Part shown: positions 48,577 to 56,614 of the stretch, one piece after another
How positions within the stretch are numbered: the first letter of the stretch is position 1
Layout of the letters: each line of letters opens with the position of its first letter
NCBI RefSeq assembly: GCF_006770265.1
Contig: NZ_CP017194.1
Span: 1,240,001-1,304,000, forward strand
DNA from: Lactococcus carnosus
GTDB lineage: Bacteria > Bacillota > Bacilli > Lactobacillales > Streptococcaceae
Length of the DNA: 64,000 nt
Reading direction: 5' to 3'
The notes under the pieces: model-generated
Database searches by the model: none
Seen by the model: only the letters and a program-made list of their open reading frames with translations
What the model was told of the DNA's origin: nothing
Program-made: the position numbers and the translations under genes

Positions 48577-49638
48577 ATGGAAAAAATATTAGCACTAGAA
48601 GCCTATCATCTTGACTTACATTGTGGTGAAAAACTTCTAATTAAAGGCCCTATGGCGAGTGGGAAAACAAAGTTACTAACTGATATTGCGACACAACTGC
48701 CCGCTTATCAGTTTGATTTTCTATCTCAAACACTAGATGATAATTTTATACCTGGCACTGTAGCAGAAAATTTAGCTTTCAACTTAGAAAACGATGCGAT
48801 TTCACCTGAGGAAATCGCAACAAAAATTCATAAACTTAGCGAAAAATATGACGTGTTTGAGCACTTGACTACAGATATTTATGAGCTAACAACTGCTCAA
48901 AAACAGTTAATCTCACTCATACAAATTTTAATCCATCCGATGACGACGCTACTGCTTGATGAACCCCTATTTCTGCCTACAGACTACACAGGTACTTTAA
49001 TCGTTACAGGGGATTTTGATGAGACCCTTTTTGATCATGTCATTTGTCTGCCTGATTCCTTAAGTGATTCTCACACATCTGACGCGAAAGTGGCATTAAA
49101 GCGAGACATCAACCACGATAAAGCCATTTTATCAGTCACTGAAGTCGTTTCAGGTGTAAGTTTCACTGTTTACCAAGGTGAAAAAGTGAGTGTATTAACC
49201 ACGGCAAGCGCACCGATTGCTGATAAGCTTGCAGGTTTTGCCAAAGCATCTGGTGAAATTGATTTCTATTATGAAAACATTACCCATCAAGCACTTGACA
49301 AGCGTAGTCGGAAAATCGGCTATATCATGGCTAATCCCGATGATATGATTTTCGTGAAATATGTCAAAGATGGTTATATTAGTCAAGACATATTAGCCCT
49401 CTGCGGTTTAAGTGAGCTTACAGATAGGGCAATCGACACGCTATCTTTTAGACAGAAAAAATTATTTACAACTGCCTGTATTCTGATGCAGCGAACACCA
49501 ATCGTCTTAGTTGATCAGCCCGAGTTTACCTATTTTCAAGATATCCTAGCCTACCTTGATGACAAAGGCGTCACCGTAATCCTGACCTCAGCATCTGATC
49601 TCTTTACACCTTTGATGGACAGAAAGGAGGTTTTCTGA
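48577..49638 (+). CDS. Degenerate double ABC ATPase of ECF type
   Basis: 353 residues, built like two fused half-size ABC domains. Domain 1 keeps Walker A GPMASGKTKL and Walker B TLLLDEPL, but has LTTAQ for the LSGGQ signature and VTGDFDE where the switch histidine is expected. Domain 2 has no Walker A (LTTASAPIADK at its place), LSFRQ as signature and VDQPE in Walker B. It is followed by an EcfT-like protein with a one-base overlap. By analogy it powers uptake of a vitamin or metal, but no S-component is adjacent. It may have only one working site. Confidence 0.75.
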   Translation: MEKILALEAYHLDLHCGEKLLIKGPMASGKTKLLTDIATQLPAYQFDFLSQTLDDNFIPGTVAENLAFNLENDAISPEEIATKIHKLSEKYDVFEHLTTDIYELTTAQKQLISLIQILIHPMTTLLLDEPLFLPTDYTGTLIVTGDFDETLFDHVICLPDSLSDSHTSDAKVALKRDINHDKAILSVTEVVSGVSFTVYQGEKVSVLTTASAPIADKLAGFAKASGEIDFYYENITHQALDKRSRKIGYIMANPDDMIFVKYVKDGYISQDILALCGLSELTDRAIDTLSFRQKKLFTTACILMQRTPIVLVDQPEFTYFQDILAYLDDKGVTVILTSASDLFTPLMDRKEVF

Positions 49639-50345
49639 TGTCTAGACAACTTGCACCTATCACTAAATTTCTAGTGTTTATCTTGACCAGCATGGCAGCG
49701 ATTATTTCAAACGACACCCGGTTTCTAGCCTTGTTAGCCCTGCTATCTATGCTTACCTACCTACATCCTAAAGTTAAGCCTTATATCCCTTTTTTAGGCT
49801 TGATTGCATGCCATCTCATCATCCTCTATCTCATCAATCCAAGCTACGCCGTGTCACTCTACCACTATGATATCAGCTGGATCTATGATTTTACCATACA
49901 GGATGTCCTCTACTTATTAACGATCATGCTAAAAGATATCATCATCCTTAATTTCCTCACTTATTTTATCAGCAGCAGTCGGCCTTCAGAAATCAGTGCT
50001 AGTTTAGCTGAGCTCGGCCTGTCTTATCGTTTTGCTTATAAAATTGGCCAACTTTTTACAGTAGTCCCTACATATAAAAAGACTGTTTTAAAATTGAAGC
50101 AAGCTGCAGCTGCACAAAATAAGACTGTTTCAAAAAGTACAAGACTTCATTTTCTTCTAAGCGCTAATCAGCATCATGCCTTAAGCAGCAGACATTTTGG
50201 CAAAAAAAGTCATCGCACTTGGTATGCCATCCCAGTATTAAGCCGATTAGACTACCTCGTCTTACTACTTGCCCTGTTTTCTGTTATAATAAGTATTAGT
50301 TTAATCTATATCAATGGCTCTAGGCTATGGAATCCTTTTATATAG
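49638..50345 (+). CDS. EcfT/CbiQ-family transmembrane protein
   Basis: 235 residues with four to five hydrophobic helices and a cytoplasmic region near SSSRPSEISASLAELGLSYR. This resembles the EcfT coupling helices, with a short Ala-Arg-type motif replaced here by AAAAQNKTVSK. It pairs with the degenerate ATPase immediately upstream. A strong AAAGGAGG ribosome site precedes the ATG, in contrast to the leaderless ATPase gene. The substrate-binding partner is missing from this locus. Confidence 0.75.
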   Translation: MSRQLAPITKFLVFILTSMAAIISNDTRFLALLALLSMLTYLHPKVKPYIPFLGLIACHLIILYLINPSYAVSLYHYDISWIYDFTIQDVLYLLTIMLKDIIILNFLTYFISSSRPSEISASLAELGLSYRFAYKIGQLFTVVPTYKKTVLKLKQAAAAQNKTVSKSTRLHFLLSANQHHALSSRHFGKKSHRTWYAIPVLSRLDYLVLLLALFSVIISISLIYINGSRLWNPFI

Positions 50346-50400
50346 TCTGACAGCTCGTCGTATATCCTTTATATGAAAAAATAGAATGAGGCGTGACAAA

Positions 50401-51396
50401 ATGAAATTAAAACTTGGCGTAATCGGTACTGGATGGATTTCCCGTTCTTTTATAGATGCAGCACTTGCCACTGGTAAGTATCACTTTTCTGCCGTTTTCA
50501 CACGTAATCTGGCAACTGGTGTGACCTTTACTGAGGACTTCCACCATGTAGATGTCTTTGATGAGCTAACAGAGTTGGTAACTGCTGATCTTGATGTGAT
50601 TTATATCGCAAGCCCCAACTCTTTACATTTTGAACAAGCAAAAGCAGCTATCTCAGCTGGCAAACATGTCATCGTTGAAAAACCCGCATTTTCTAATCCA
50701 ACAGAGCTTGAAGCCATTATCAAACTTGCGGCTAAAGAACAAGTCTTGTTTTTTGAAGCGGCTAGAAATCTACATGAAAAATCATTTGATCTGATTCGTG
50801 CCTTTTTAGAGGATAAAACAGTGATTGGTGCTGATTTTACCTATGCCAAATATTCCTCAAAAATGCCCGCATTATTAGATGGGCAACTGCCAAATAAATT
50901 CAATCCTGCCTTTTCTGGTGGCTTGTTAGCTGACTTAGGCGTTTACTTACTGTATGCCGCCCATGCCTTCTTTGGCAAGCCTAAATACGCACGCTATGAG
51001 GCACAAGTACTGGATTCTGGCGTTGATATCTCTGGTGTCGGCATTTTGACCTATGATGGCTTTCATGTCTCTATCAAAACAGGTGGACATTATAATTCTT
51101 TTGTCCCTTGTGAGATCTTCACGACAACTGGGACATTAGTGCTTGATGCTGTCAACGCTGTCAAATATGCGCGTTTCATTTCTCTTGATGGCACGACTCA
51201 TGAACTCCCGATTAAGCCTACAAAAAATAATATGCAAGAAGAAGCCATGGATTTTGCTAAAATCATGCTAGAACCCGATACACAAGCTAACTTTGATCTA
51301 TATGAAGACTGGTTAAACCTTGCCATCAATGTCTCTGAAACAAGTTATGCGATGCGAGAAAGTGCAGGAATCAAATTTAATGCTGACGAAAAATGA
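50401..51396 (+). CDS. Gfo/Idh/MocA-family oxidoreductase
   Basis: 331 residues. The N-terminal Rossmann domain has GVIGTGWISRSFIDAAL, and the active-site dipeptide is in the conserved HVIVEKPAFSNPTELE (about 92-107). The C-terminal alpha/beta dehydrogenase domain contains GGLLADLGVYLLYAAHAFFG. It probably oxidises a sugar or inositol derivative with NAD(P). The ATG at 50401 has GAGG 11 bases upstream. It overlaps the helicase start. The substrate is unknown. Confidence 0.88.
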   Translation: MKLKLGVIGTGWISRSFIDAALATGKYHFSAVFTRNLATGVTFTEDFHHVDVFDELTELVTADLDVIYIASPNSLHFEQAKAAISAGKHVIVEKPAFSNPTELEAIIKLAAKEQVLFFEAARNLHEKSFDLIRAFLEDKTVIGADFTYAKYSSKMPALLDGQLPNKFNPAFSGGLLADLGVYLLYAAHAFFGKPKYARYEAQVLDSGVDISGVGILTYDGFHVSIKTGGHYNSFVPCEIFTTTGTLVLDAVNAVKYARFISLDGTTHELPIKPTKNNMQEEAMDFAKIMLEPDTQANFDLYEDWLNLAINVSETSYAMRESAGIKFNADEK

Positions 51397-52471
51397 CCTA
51401 CCTCAAGTCTGGACTGATGTCTTAGCTGATGTTTCTGATTTTACAGATGTCCAAAAGGCATCCTTTGAGATCATTTCATCTGGTAAGAACAGTCTGGCAA
51501 CTAGCCCCACTGGAACTGGTAAAACCTTGGCTTATTTATTGCCAAGCTTACTGAAAGTCGAAAAAAAACAAGGCCAACAACTCCTAGTACTAGCGCCAAA
51601 TAGTGAATTAGCAGGTCAGATCTTTGAAGTGGTCAAATCCCTTGCGACGCCACTTGGTCTTAATGCCAATCTGATTATTTCAGGTGCTAGCATCAAACGC
51701 CAAATCGAGCGTATTAAAAAAGGACCTGAGATCATCGTGGCAACACCAGGACGTGCCTTGGACCTTGTTAAAGACAAAAAAATCAAAATGACGTCGATTA
51801 ATACCATCATTTTGGATGAAGTCGATAATCTTTTAGAAACATCCCAGTGGCGATTTGTTAAACCAATCATCACACGGACACCCAAAACTTATCAGTTCAT
51901 CGCCTCAAGTGCAACAGCTCATGAAGTATTCGATAAGATGTCTACTTTTGCGCCTGACTTGGTCGAAATTAATGTCGCAAAAACTGAGCCAACTGTTGAA
52001 CATTTCATGATCAAGGTTGAAAATCGTAAAAAAATAGACCTGCTACGTCAGATCGCGCATATGCCTAACATGCGGGGACTCGTCTTCTTTAACCGCTTGG
52101 AAGATCTTGGTAATGCTGAAGAAAAATTAACCTTCCAAAATATCGCTGCAGTATCGATTGCAAGTGATGTCAATGGCCGGTTTAGAAAAACGATTATCGA
52201 AAGATTTAAGACAGGTCAAATCACGCTGCTCCTTGCGACAGATATCGCCGCACGTGGCCTCGATATCAATGATCTTGACTATGTCATTAACTTTGATATC
52301 CCCGTAACAGCAGAAAGCTACACCCATCGGGCAGGTCGTACTGGCCGAATGGGGAAAACTGGTGTCGTGGTCAATGTCGTTGGTAACTCGTTTGACGAAA
52401 AAAATGTCAAGCAATATCAAAAACAACCTGAAAAAGTCCTCAAAGCAGGTGAATTTATCAGCCTAAAATGA
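51380..52471 (+). CDS. DEAD-box RNA helicase
   Basis: About 363 residues, the minimal two-domain helicase core with no C-terminal RNA-binding extension. Visible motifs are the Q-motif region FTDVQKASFEIISSGK, motif I SPTGTGKTLAYL, Ia LAPNSELAGQ, Ib TPGRALDL, II as DEVD (in LDEVDNLL, a DExD variant), III SSATA, V TDIAARGLDI and VI HRAGRTGRMGK. It unwinds RNA in ribosome assembly or decay. ATG 51380 is preferred, and it overlaps the oxidoreductase gene by 17 bp. Confidence 0.92.
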   Translation: MLTKNDLPQVWTDVLADVSDFTDVQKASFEIISSGKNSLATSPTGTGKTLAYLLPSLLKVEKKQGQQLLVLAPNSELAGQIFEVVKSLATPLGLNANLIISGASIKRQIERIKKGPEIIVATPGRALDLVKDKKIKMTSINTIILDEVDNLLETSQWRFVKPIITRTPKTYQFIASSATAHEVFDKMSTFAPDLVEINVAKTEPTVEHFMIKVENRKKIDLLRQIAHMPNMRGLVFFNRLEDLGNAEEKLTFQNIAAVSIASDVNGRFRKTIIERFKTGQITLLLATDIAARGLDINDLDYVINFDIPVTAESYTHRAGRTGRMGKTGVVVNVVGNSFDEKNVKQYQKQPEKVLKAGEFISLK

Positions 52472-52500
52472 TATAATATTTAGTGGTTGAAAAACCACTA
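52472..52500 (+). promoter_or_regulatory. tRNA-Arg promoter and 5' hairpin
   Basis: An extended -10 TGATATAAT (52472-52477) overlaps the helicase stop region. A perfect TAGTGGTT-GAAA-AACCACTA hairpin (52481-52500) follows, ending two bases before the tRNA. It probably forms the short 5' leader removed by RNase P. Confidence 0.55.
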
Positions 52501-52502
52501 CT

Positions 52503-52574
52503 GTCCCTCTAGTATAACGGATATTACGGGCCCCTCCTAAGGGTTTGATGCTGGTTCGATTCCGGCGGGGGACA
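52503..52574 (+). tRNA. tRNA-Arg (anticodon CCU)
   Basis: A 72-nt cloverleaf with acceptor stem GTCCCTC/GGGGGAC, anticodon loop CTCCTAA (anticodon CCT), T-loop GGTTCGATTCC and discriminator A. CCA is not encoded. It reads the rare AGG codon and sits at the border of an accessory segment, as is common for integration sites. Confidence 0.95.
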
Positions 52575-52602
52575 TTTATCCACAAGAATAGAACAGCTAA
52601 AG

Positions 52603-52673
52603 CCCTTATAAAATAAGGGTTTTTGTTTTTTAATGCCAATAGAAAACAATACTTTCTAAAATAATTTGGCACA
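52603..52673 (+). repeat. 71-bp repeat, left copy, containing a terminator
   Basis: Matches 54027-54097 at 62 of 71 positions. It begins with the hairpin CCCTTAT...ATAAGGG and a T-run, then GCCAATAGAAAACAATACTT and an AT-rich end. This copy terminates the tRNA transcript. Confidence 0.85.
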
Positions 52674-53174
52674 TTTTTGGCACAAAGATGTTGATAAATG
52701 CACTACCATATTAATTATATATACACAAAAAACTTGCAATCTAAAAAGACTACAGGCTTTCACTTTTGCATCAAATACCTCTCAGTGCAACTGCATACAA
52801 CTATATTCAATTAGGGGGGGTATCTTTAGCCAATCAATCATATCTGCTTTAATTACATCTATTTAGTAGTAACTAGTTTGGTAACAAAAATAAATTAACA
52901 TTTTTTTATTTCGTATTCGTCAACATCTACTCCTTGATTCCTGAATGGAGGATGCGCAGCCACGTATCTTGTTATTCTTTCATTCTCATACACGACTACC
53001 ACTTTAGCTACTACCAAACGAATTGATATCTTTTTTAACTTGATATATAGTAATATATTTATTGCTCATGTAAGAACGCCATATAAAGTTTAAGTTAATC
53101 TTATAAAATTATTGTATCATTTTTATATTTAAAGCAATCGTGATATACTTATCCTAACTAATAGGAGGATTTCA
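52674..53174. other. Gene-poor stretch with a small decayed ORF
   Basis: The first part holds a short direct repeat TTTGGCACA/TTTGGCACA (about 52665-52685), then AT-rich sequence without a start-bearing ORF. On the minus strand, 52895-53069 carries the frameshifted small gene listed separately. The plus-strand promoter TGATATACT and AGGAGG for the next gene are at the right end. Confidence 0.5.
52895..53069 (-). pseudogene. Frameshifted small gene, about 58 codons
   Basis: The minus-strand ATG frame starts MSNKYITIYQVKKDINSFG and then stops. A second frame from about the same point continues KVVVVYENERITRYVAAHPP and ends in EYEIKKC. The total span of 175 nt is 3n+1, consistent with one inserted base. 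An extended -10 (TGATACAAT) lies upstream. No family was recognised, and the ribosome site is weak. Confidence 0.35.
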
Positions 53175-53516
53175 ATGACTCGTAAAGAATTAATCCAATT
53201 GCTACTTCACGAAACAGACTCATATGAAGATTATCCGTTTAATAAAAATAAACGTGAAAAAACTTTATGGACTGTAATCAAACAGAAAAGCACTCATAAA
53301 ATGATTGCGCTAATATTTGAAAAAAATGGTCAGTTGATGATAGATTTGAAGCTTAAACCAGAACACGGTGATGAAGTTAGAATTTATGATGGTGTCTTCC
53401 CAGGTTACCACATGAACAAAACACATTGGAATACAGTCGTTGTAAACAATACAACTCTTCCTTATGGTGGACTCATCAAGATGATTGAAGAAAGTAATAG
53501 GTTAACTAAAAAATAA
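53175..53516 (+). CDS. MmcQ/YjbR-family protein
   Basis: 113 residues of the YjbR/DUF419 fold. The signature elements are TYEDYPF-like SYEDYPFNKNK, KMIALIF, LKLKPEHGDEVR and PGYHMNKTHWNTVVV, ending with a short helix. The fold resembles CyaY; some members are called DNA-binding, but no activity is established. A strong AGGAGG precedes the ATG, and its own TGATATACT promoter is present. Confidence 0.9.
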   Translation: MTRKELIQLLLHETDSYEDYPFNKNKREKTLWTVIKQKSTHKMIALIFEKNGQLMIDLKLKPEHGDEVRIYDGVFPGYHMNKTHWNTVVVNNTTLPYGGLIKMIEESNRLTKK

Positions 53517-53600
53517 TGACATATCCAAACAATAAGATCTTTTTAAGTTAAAATAAAGAAACTTATCCTAAAATAAACAAATAGAAAGCGAGATGAAATT

Positions 53601-53960
53601 ATGATTGAAGAACCAAAAAATGAAGAATCGAAAGACACATTAGTAAGTCATATTGAAGAAAGGAAAGATGACAATAAGATAACTACTTGGTCAAAAACAA
53701 AAACATGGTACAAAACAGTTAATAAAAAAATAATTTTATTTTCTGCTGGCTTTTTCGTACTAGGTAGCTTTTCAACATTTTTAATTAGCCATACTATAAA
53801 TCACTCTCCAAGATTCGAAAGAGCCAGTCTGTACAGACATGGTATGGACAGACCGAAAAGACATCACAAATTTCATAGGGAAAATAACAATAAAGATCGT
53901 AATAATTCTGATATTGAGGAATCTCCAGATTCCCAGAGCGGTGCATCAACTTCTGATTAA
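53601..53960 (+). CDS. Small single-pass membrane protein with charged tails
   Basis: 119 residues. The N-terminal 45 residues are highly charged. One hydrophobic helix (about 47-67: IILFSAGFFVLGSFSTFLIS) follows, then a His/Arg/Asn-rich tail ending acidic and Ser-rich. There are no recognisable domains; the helix may anchor a mostly disordered extracellular tail. It lies inside the repeat-bounded module with the YjbR-like gene. Confidence 0.6.
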   Translation: MIEEPKNEESKDTLVSHIEERKDDNKITTWSKTKTWYKTVNKKIILFSAGFFVLGSFSTFLISHTINHSPRFERASLYRHGMDRPKRHHKFHRENNNKDRNNSDIEESPDSQSGASTSD

Positions 53961-54026
53961 ACATCTATATAAAAAAAACACACAGTTAATAAACCGTATG
54001 CTCAGACTGCAGACAGTGAAACATGA

Positions 54027-54097
54027 CCCTTATTTTATAAGGGTCTTTGTTTTTTGCTGCCAATAGAAAACAATACTTTTTAAAATAATTTAGTACA
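54027..54097 (+). repeat. 71-bp repeat, right copy, containing a terminator
   Basis: The right-hand counterpart of 52603-52673; it ends the transcript of the small membrane protein. Together the copies bracket about 1.35 kb. Confidence 0.85.
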
Positions 54098-54110
54098 TGC
54101 AAAGCATAAA

Positions 54111-54188
54111 ATGAAAAATTTTGCTGTATTATCTGGTATCTTTTTTCTGATTTTTACCATATTGTTGTTTATAGCTACTCTGCCATAA
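54111..54188 (+). CDS. Possible 25-residue hydrophobic peptide
   Basis: ATG at 54111, reading MKNFAVLSGIFFLIFTILLF plus five more residues before TAA. It is almost entirely one membrane helix after a Lys. A GCAAAGC stretch is the only ribosome-site candidate. A compact intrinsic terminator (AGCGCTCACGCGCT plus T-run) follows within 30 bp. The size and plan resemble small membrane peptides or type I toxins, but no antisense RNA was identified. Confidence 0.35.
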   Translation: MKNFAVLSGIFFLIFTILLFIATLP

Positions 54189-54199
54189 TTAAATGATCT

Positions 54200-54220
54200 C
54201 AAGCGCTCACGCGCTTTTTT
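54200..54220 (+). terminator. Terminator after the 25-residue peptide ORF
   Basis: An AGCG/CGCT hairpin at 54202-54215 followed by six T (54215-54220). Confidence 0.75.
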
Positions 54221-54293
54221 CATCTATTTTTTTCAATATAACCTACTAATGATACGAAATAAGCTAAAAAAAAACAGGACTATGATTGACACT

Positions 54294-54414
54294 TTGACAT
54301 CTTTTAAAAATCATGGTATCATGGATTAAATTGATATAAACAAAGGTTGGGCTGTGGCTTCAAGGTTTATTCTTCTTAGGGCAGGAAGAATACTTGAAGT
54401 CATGCCCTTTTTTT
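54294..54414 (+). promoter_or_regulatory. Promoter and long hairpin-terminator leader of the cation exchanger
   Basis: TTGACA (54294-54299), 17 bp, TATCAT (54317-54322) with a TG extension. The transcript would carry a large nested hairpin (54349-54407): outer GGGC/GCCC, middle GCTTCAAG/CTTGAAGT, inner ATTCTTC/GAAGAAT around TTAGGGCAG, followed by seven U (54408-54414). This lies only 19 bp before the start codon. It fits a transcription attenuator or riboswitch expression platform. I could not match it to a known class. Confidence 0.65.
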
Positions 54415-54433
54415 ATGAAAGGTATTCCTACTT

Positions 54434-55423
54434 ATGACACAACTTTTTATCCACGCACCCATTATTATCATCATTTTTGTTTTTGTGTTGGCACTAGTCA
54501 CGCTTTCCAAGGCAACTGACTACTTGACAGATGCTGCTATCGTTATCTCAAAATCTTTTGGTATCTCGGACGTCATTATTGGCGCGACCATCGTATCATT
54601 AGGGACTAGCTTACCAGAATTTGCAACAACTATAAGTGCTTTAGCAAGTGGCGCAACTGATTTAGCATTAGGTAATGTCTTAGGCTCTATCATTACCAAT
54701 ACCAGTTTCATTCTAGGACTGGGGATCTTATATGGCAGTATACCCGTCTCAAAAAAATCTACTTTTAATGTAGGGGTTACATTTTTGGGAATCGTCAGTA
54801 TTTATCTCATATCCCTATTGAATCATGCATCGGTACCTAGATTTCTAGGGTATATCCTATTAATTGCCCTACCGATATACCTGTTCCAATCCTTCAAAAC
54901 AAGTCAAACTGATGAGGTGATTGCGCATCCAAATGCTAACAAAGAAAAAATGCCAGTGGCTAAACTAACGCTATTAATCCTAAAAGTCATTATTTCCGGA
55001 TTAATCGTCGCATTAAGTTCAAGCTTTTTAGTGGCAACAGTCCAAGTTTCAGCAAGTAGAATCGGTATTTCTGAAGCCATCATTTCAGCTACAATCGTTG
55101 CACTCGGTACCAGTTTACCTGAGCTATCTACTGTTATCTCCTCTGCTAAAAAAGGATATGGCGGACTGGCATTTGGTAATTTAATAGGCGCTAGCCTAAT
55201 GAATCTGCTATTTGTGCTAAGTACTGCTGTTGCCTTTTCTAAAACGCCAATTATCGTGCCCAAGTCATTTCTGCTTTTTCATTTTCCAATTGCAATAATC
55301 ATTTTTCTTTATCTACTTTACTGTATATACAACTCAAAAAAACATGTCCTAACAAAAAAAGAAGGCTTATTTTTTATCATCCTGTACATCGTTTATATAC
55401 TATATAACTTATTTGCAAATTAG
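54434..55423 (+). CDS. Sodium/calcium exchanger family protein (CaCA, YrbG-like)
   Basis: 329 residues with ten or so hydrophobic helices. The two alpha-repeats, inverted copies of each other, are GATIVSLGTSLPEFATTISA (about 55-74) and SATIVALGTSLPELSTVISS (about 218-237). Their Glu residues bind the cation. It exchanges a divalent cation (or H+) for Na+. AAAGG lies upstream of the ATG. The leader hairpin immediately before the gene suggests ligand-dependent control of this one gene. The ion (Ca, Mn, Na or other) is not predictable. Confidence 0.9.
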   Translation: MTQLFIHAPIIIIIFVFVLALVTLSKATDYLTDAAIVISKSFGISDVIIGATIVSLGTSLPEFATTISALASGATDLALGNVLGSIITNTSFILGLGILYGSIPVSKKSTFNVGVTFLGIVSIYLISLLNHASVPRFLGYILLIALPIYLFQSFKTSQTDEVIAHPNANKEKMPVAKLTLLILKVIISGLIVALSSSFLVATVQVSASRIGISEAIISATIVALGTSLPELSTVISSAKKGYGGLAFGNLIGASLMNLLFVLSTAVAFSKTPIIVPKSFLLFHFPIAIIIFLYLLYCIYNSKKHVLTKKEGLFFIILYIVYILYNLFAN

Positions 55424-55728
55424 CTAATCAAAACACCCTACTGACTTATTGTCTGTAGGGTGATAAGCTATTATTGATTGTTTCAGTAGTTGGGTAGTCT
55501 TCATAACTAACGAATAGCTATCCAATTGACTGATACCTGATTTTTTTATGGATTGTGAGTCTCATGGGATGATACATTTTAGATTAAGACTTATAGAAAC
55601 TTCAAGGAGCATATCATATTAAAGAACACTGTTTTAACAAACCAAAAAAATCATAGAAGTACTTACATATAGAGTTTATCTATTTCCTACATGATTTCAC
55701 AAAGGTGCGAGTTTATCTGGTTATATTA
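55424..55728. other. Intergenic stretch with a hairpin
   Basis: CACCCTAC...GTAGGGTG (about 55435-55463) forms a stable hairpin with a weak U-run on the minus strand only. It may end transcripts from one or both sides. The rest of the 305 bp is AT-rich and I see no gene in it. Confidence 0.45.
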
Positions 55729-56538
55729 TTACTTTTTAATCCGACTAGATTCATCATTTGATAAATTTGCGAATACTGCTCGATGATTTTTGCTTTCTTT
55801 GTTATGCGTTCTATATCCTCTCATTTTCCTCTGAACTGCTAGCGGGTGTGTGCCCGTAATATATTGTTTGCCATTCTCTACTTTATTCAAATCTGCAACA
55901 ACAACTTTTTCAGCTTGATTAGAGATTTCTTTTATTATCTCATCGTATTGCTCTCCTCTAATTTTTCTATACAACTTAAATAGCTCTTTATCCTCTTCAC
56001 TAAATTTTTTAGGTATAGATTGCATATATCTCCCACCGCCTAATAATAAATCAAAATTTTCGTTTGATTCATCCAAATCATATACAAGGTTTTTTATTTT
56101 TTCTAGATTATATGCACAGTCTTGCTCTATAGTGTTTTTATAGTTTTGTTTTTCAGTTCCAACGACAAGTTTCTTTTGATTCAATGATTTTTTAATACTT
56201 TCTAAATATTGTTCAGGATTAGAACCTATATAGGGCATTGTATTGATAACATAAATAGTTTTGTATTGAGAATAATTTATTAGATTTATTACTGTATCAT
56301 CTGCAAGTCTAGCGCTACTAGGTTTTTTTGTATCATAACCTTCTGCATTACTAGGATTCATTAATAATGCTAGCAATGTTCCTTTTTCGCACCTATCTTG
56401 TTTGGATATTTTTAATAAATATCTTTTAGTCTTATTTTGACTTGTATTAGTGGTTGTACTCTCGGTATCAGAATCAAAAAGCGCAAAGACTTTAAATTCC
56501 TTATTCAAAATATTACTGTATTTCGTTTTTTTTATCAT
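55729..56538 (-). CDS. DUF1643-family protein
   Basis: 269 residues. The DUF1643 core is seen as LLALLMNPSNAEGYDTKKPS plus ARLADDTVINLIN and YKTIYVINTMPYIG (about residues 55-110). GGGRYM follows, and THPLAVQRKMRGYR near the end. The family has no known activity and occurs often on mobile or phage-defence-associated DNA. The composition is AT-rich, with many AAA/ATT codons, unlike the neighbours, suggesting acquisition. Start at ATG 56538 with AAAGAGA upstream. Confidence 0.8.
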   Translation of the reverse strand: MIKKTKYSNILNKEFKVFALFDSDTESTTTNTSQNKTKRYLLKISKQDRCEKGTLLALLMNPSNAEGYDTKKPSSARLADDTVINLINYSQYKTIYVINTMPYIGSNPEQYLESIKKSLNQKKLVVGTEKQNYKNTIEQDCAYNLEKIKNLVYDLDESNENFDLLLGGGRYMQSIPKKFSEEDKELFKLYRKIRGEQYDEIIKEISNQAEKVVVADLNKVENGKQYITGTHPLAVQRKMRGYRTHNKESKNHRAVFANLSNDESSRIKK

Positions 56539-56614
56539 GTTTATCTCTTTCCATTACTATAATGTTTTTACTTTAATGATATATCGTAAACAACCTCATT
56601 ATATCATTAATAAA

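Noticed and set aside
52674-53174. Phage integrase remnant next to the tRNA
   Set aside because: The TTTGGCAC repeats and tRNA location suggested one, but no frame gives integrase motifs, and the tRNA 3' end is not duplicated further on in the window.
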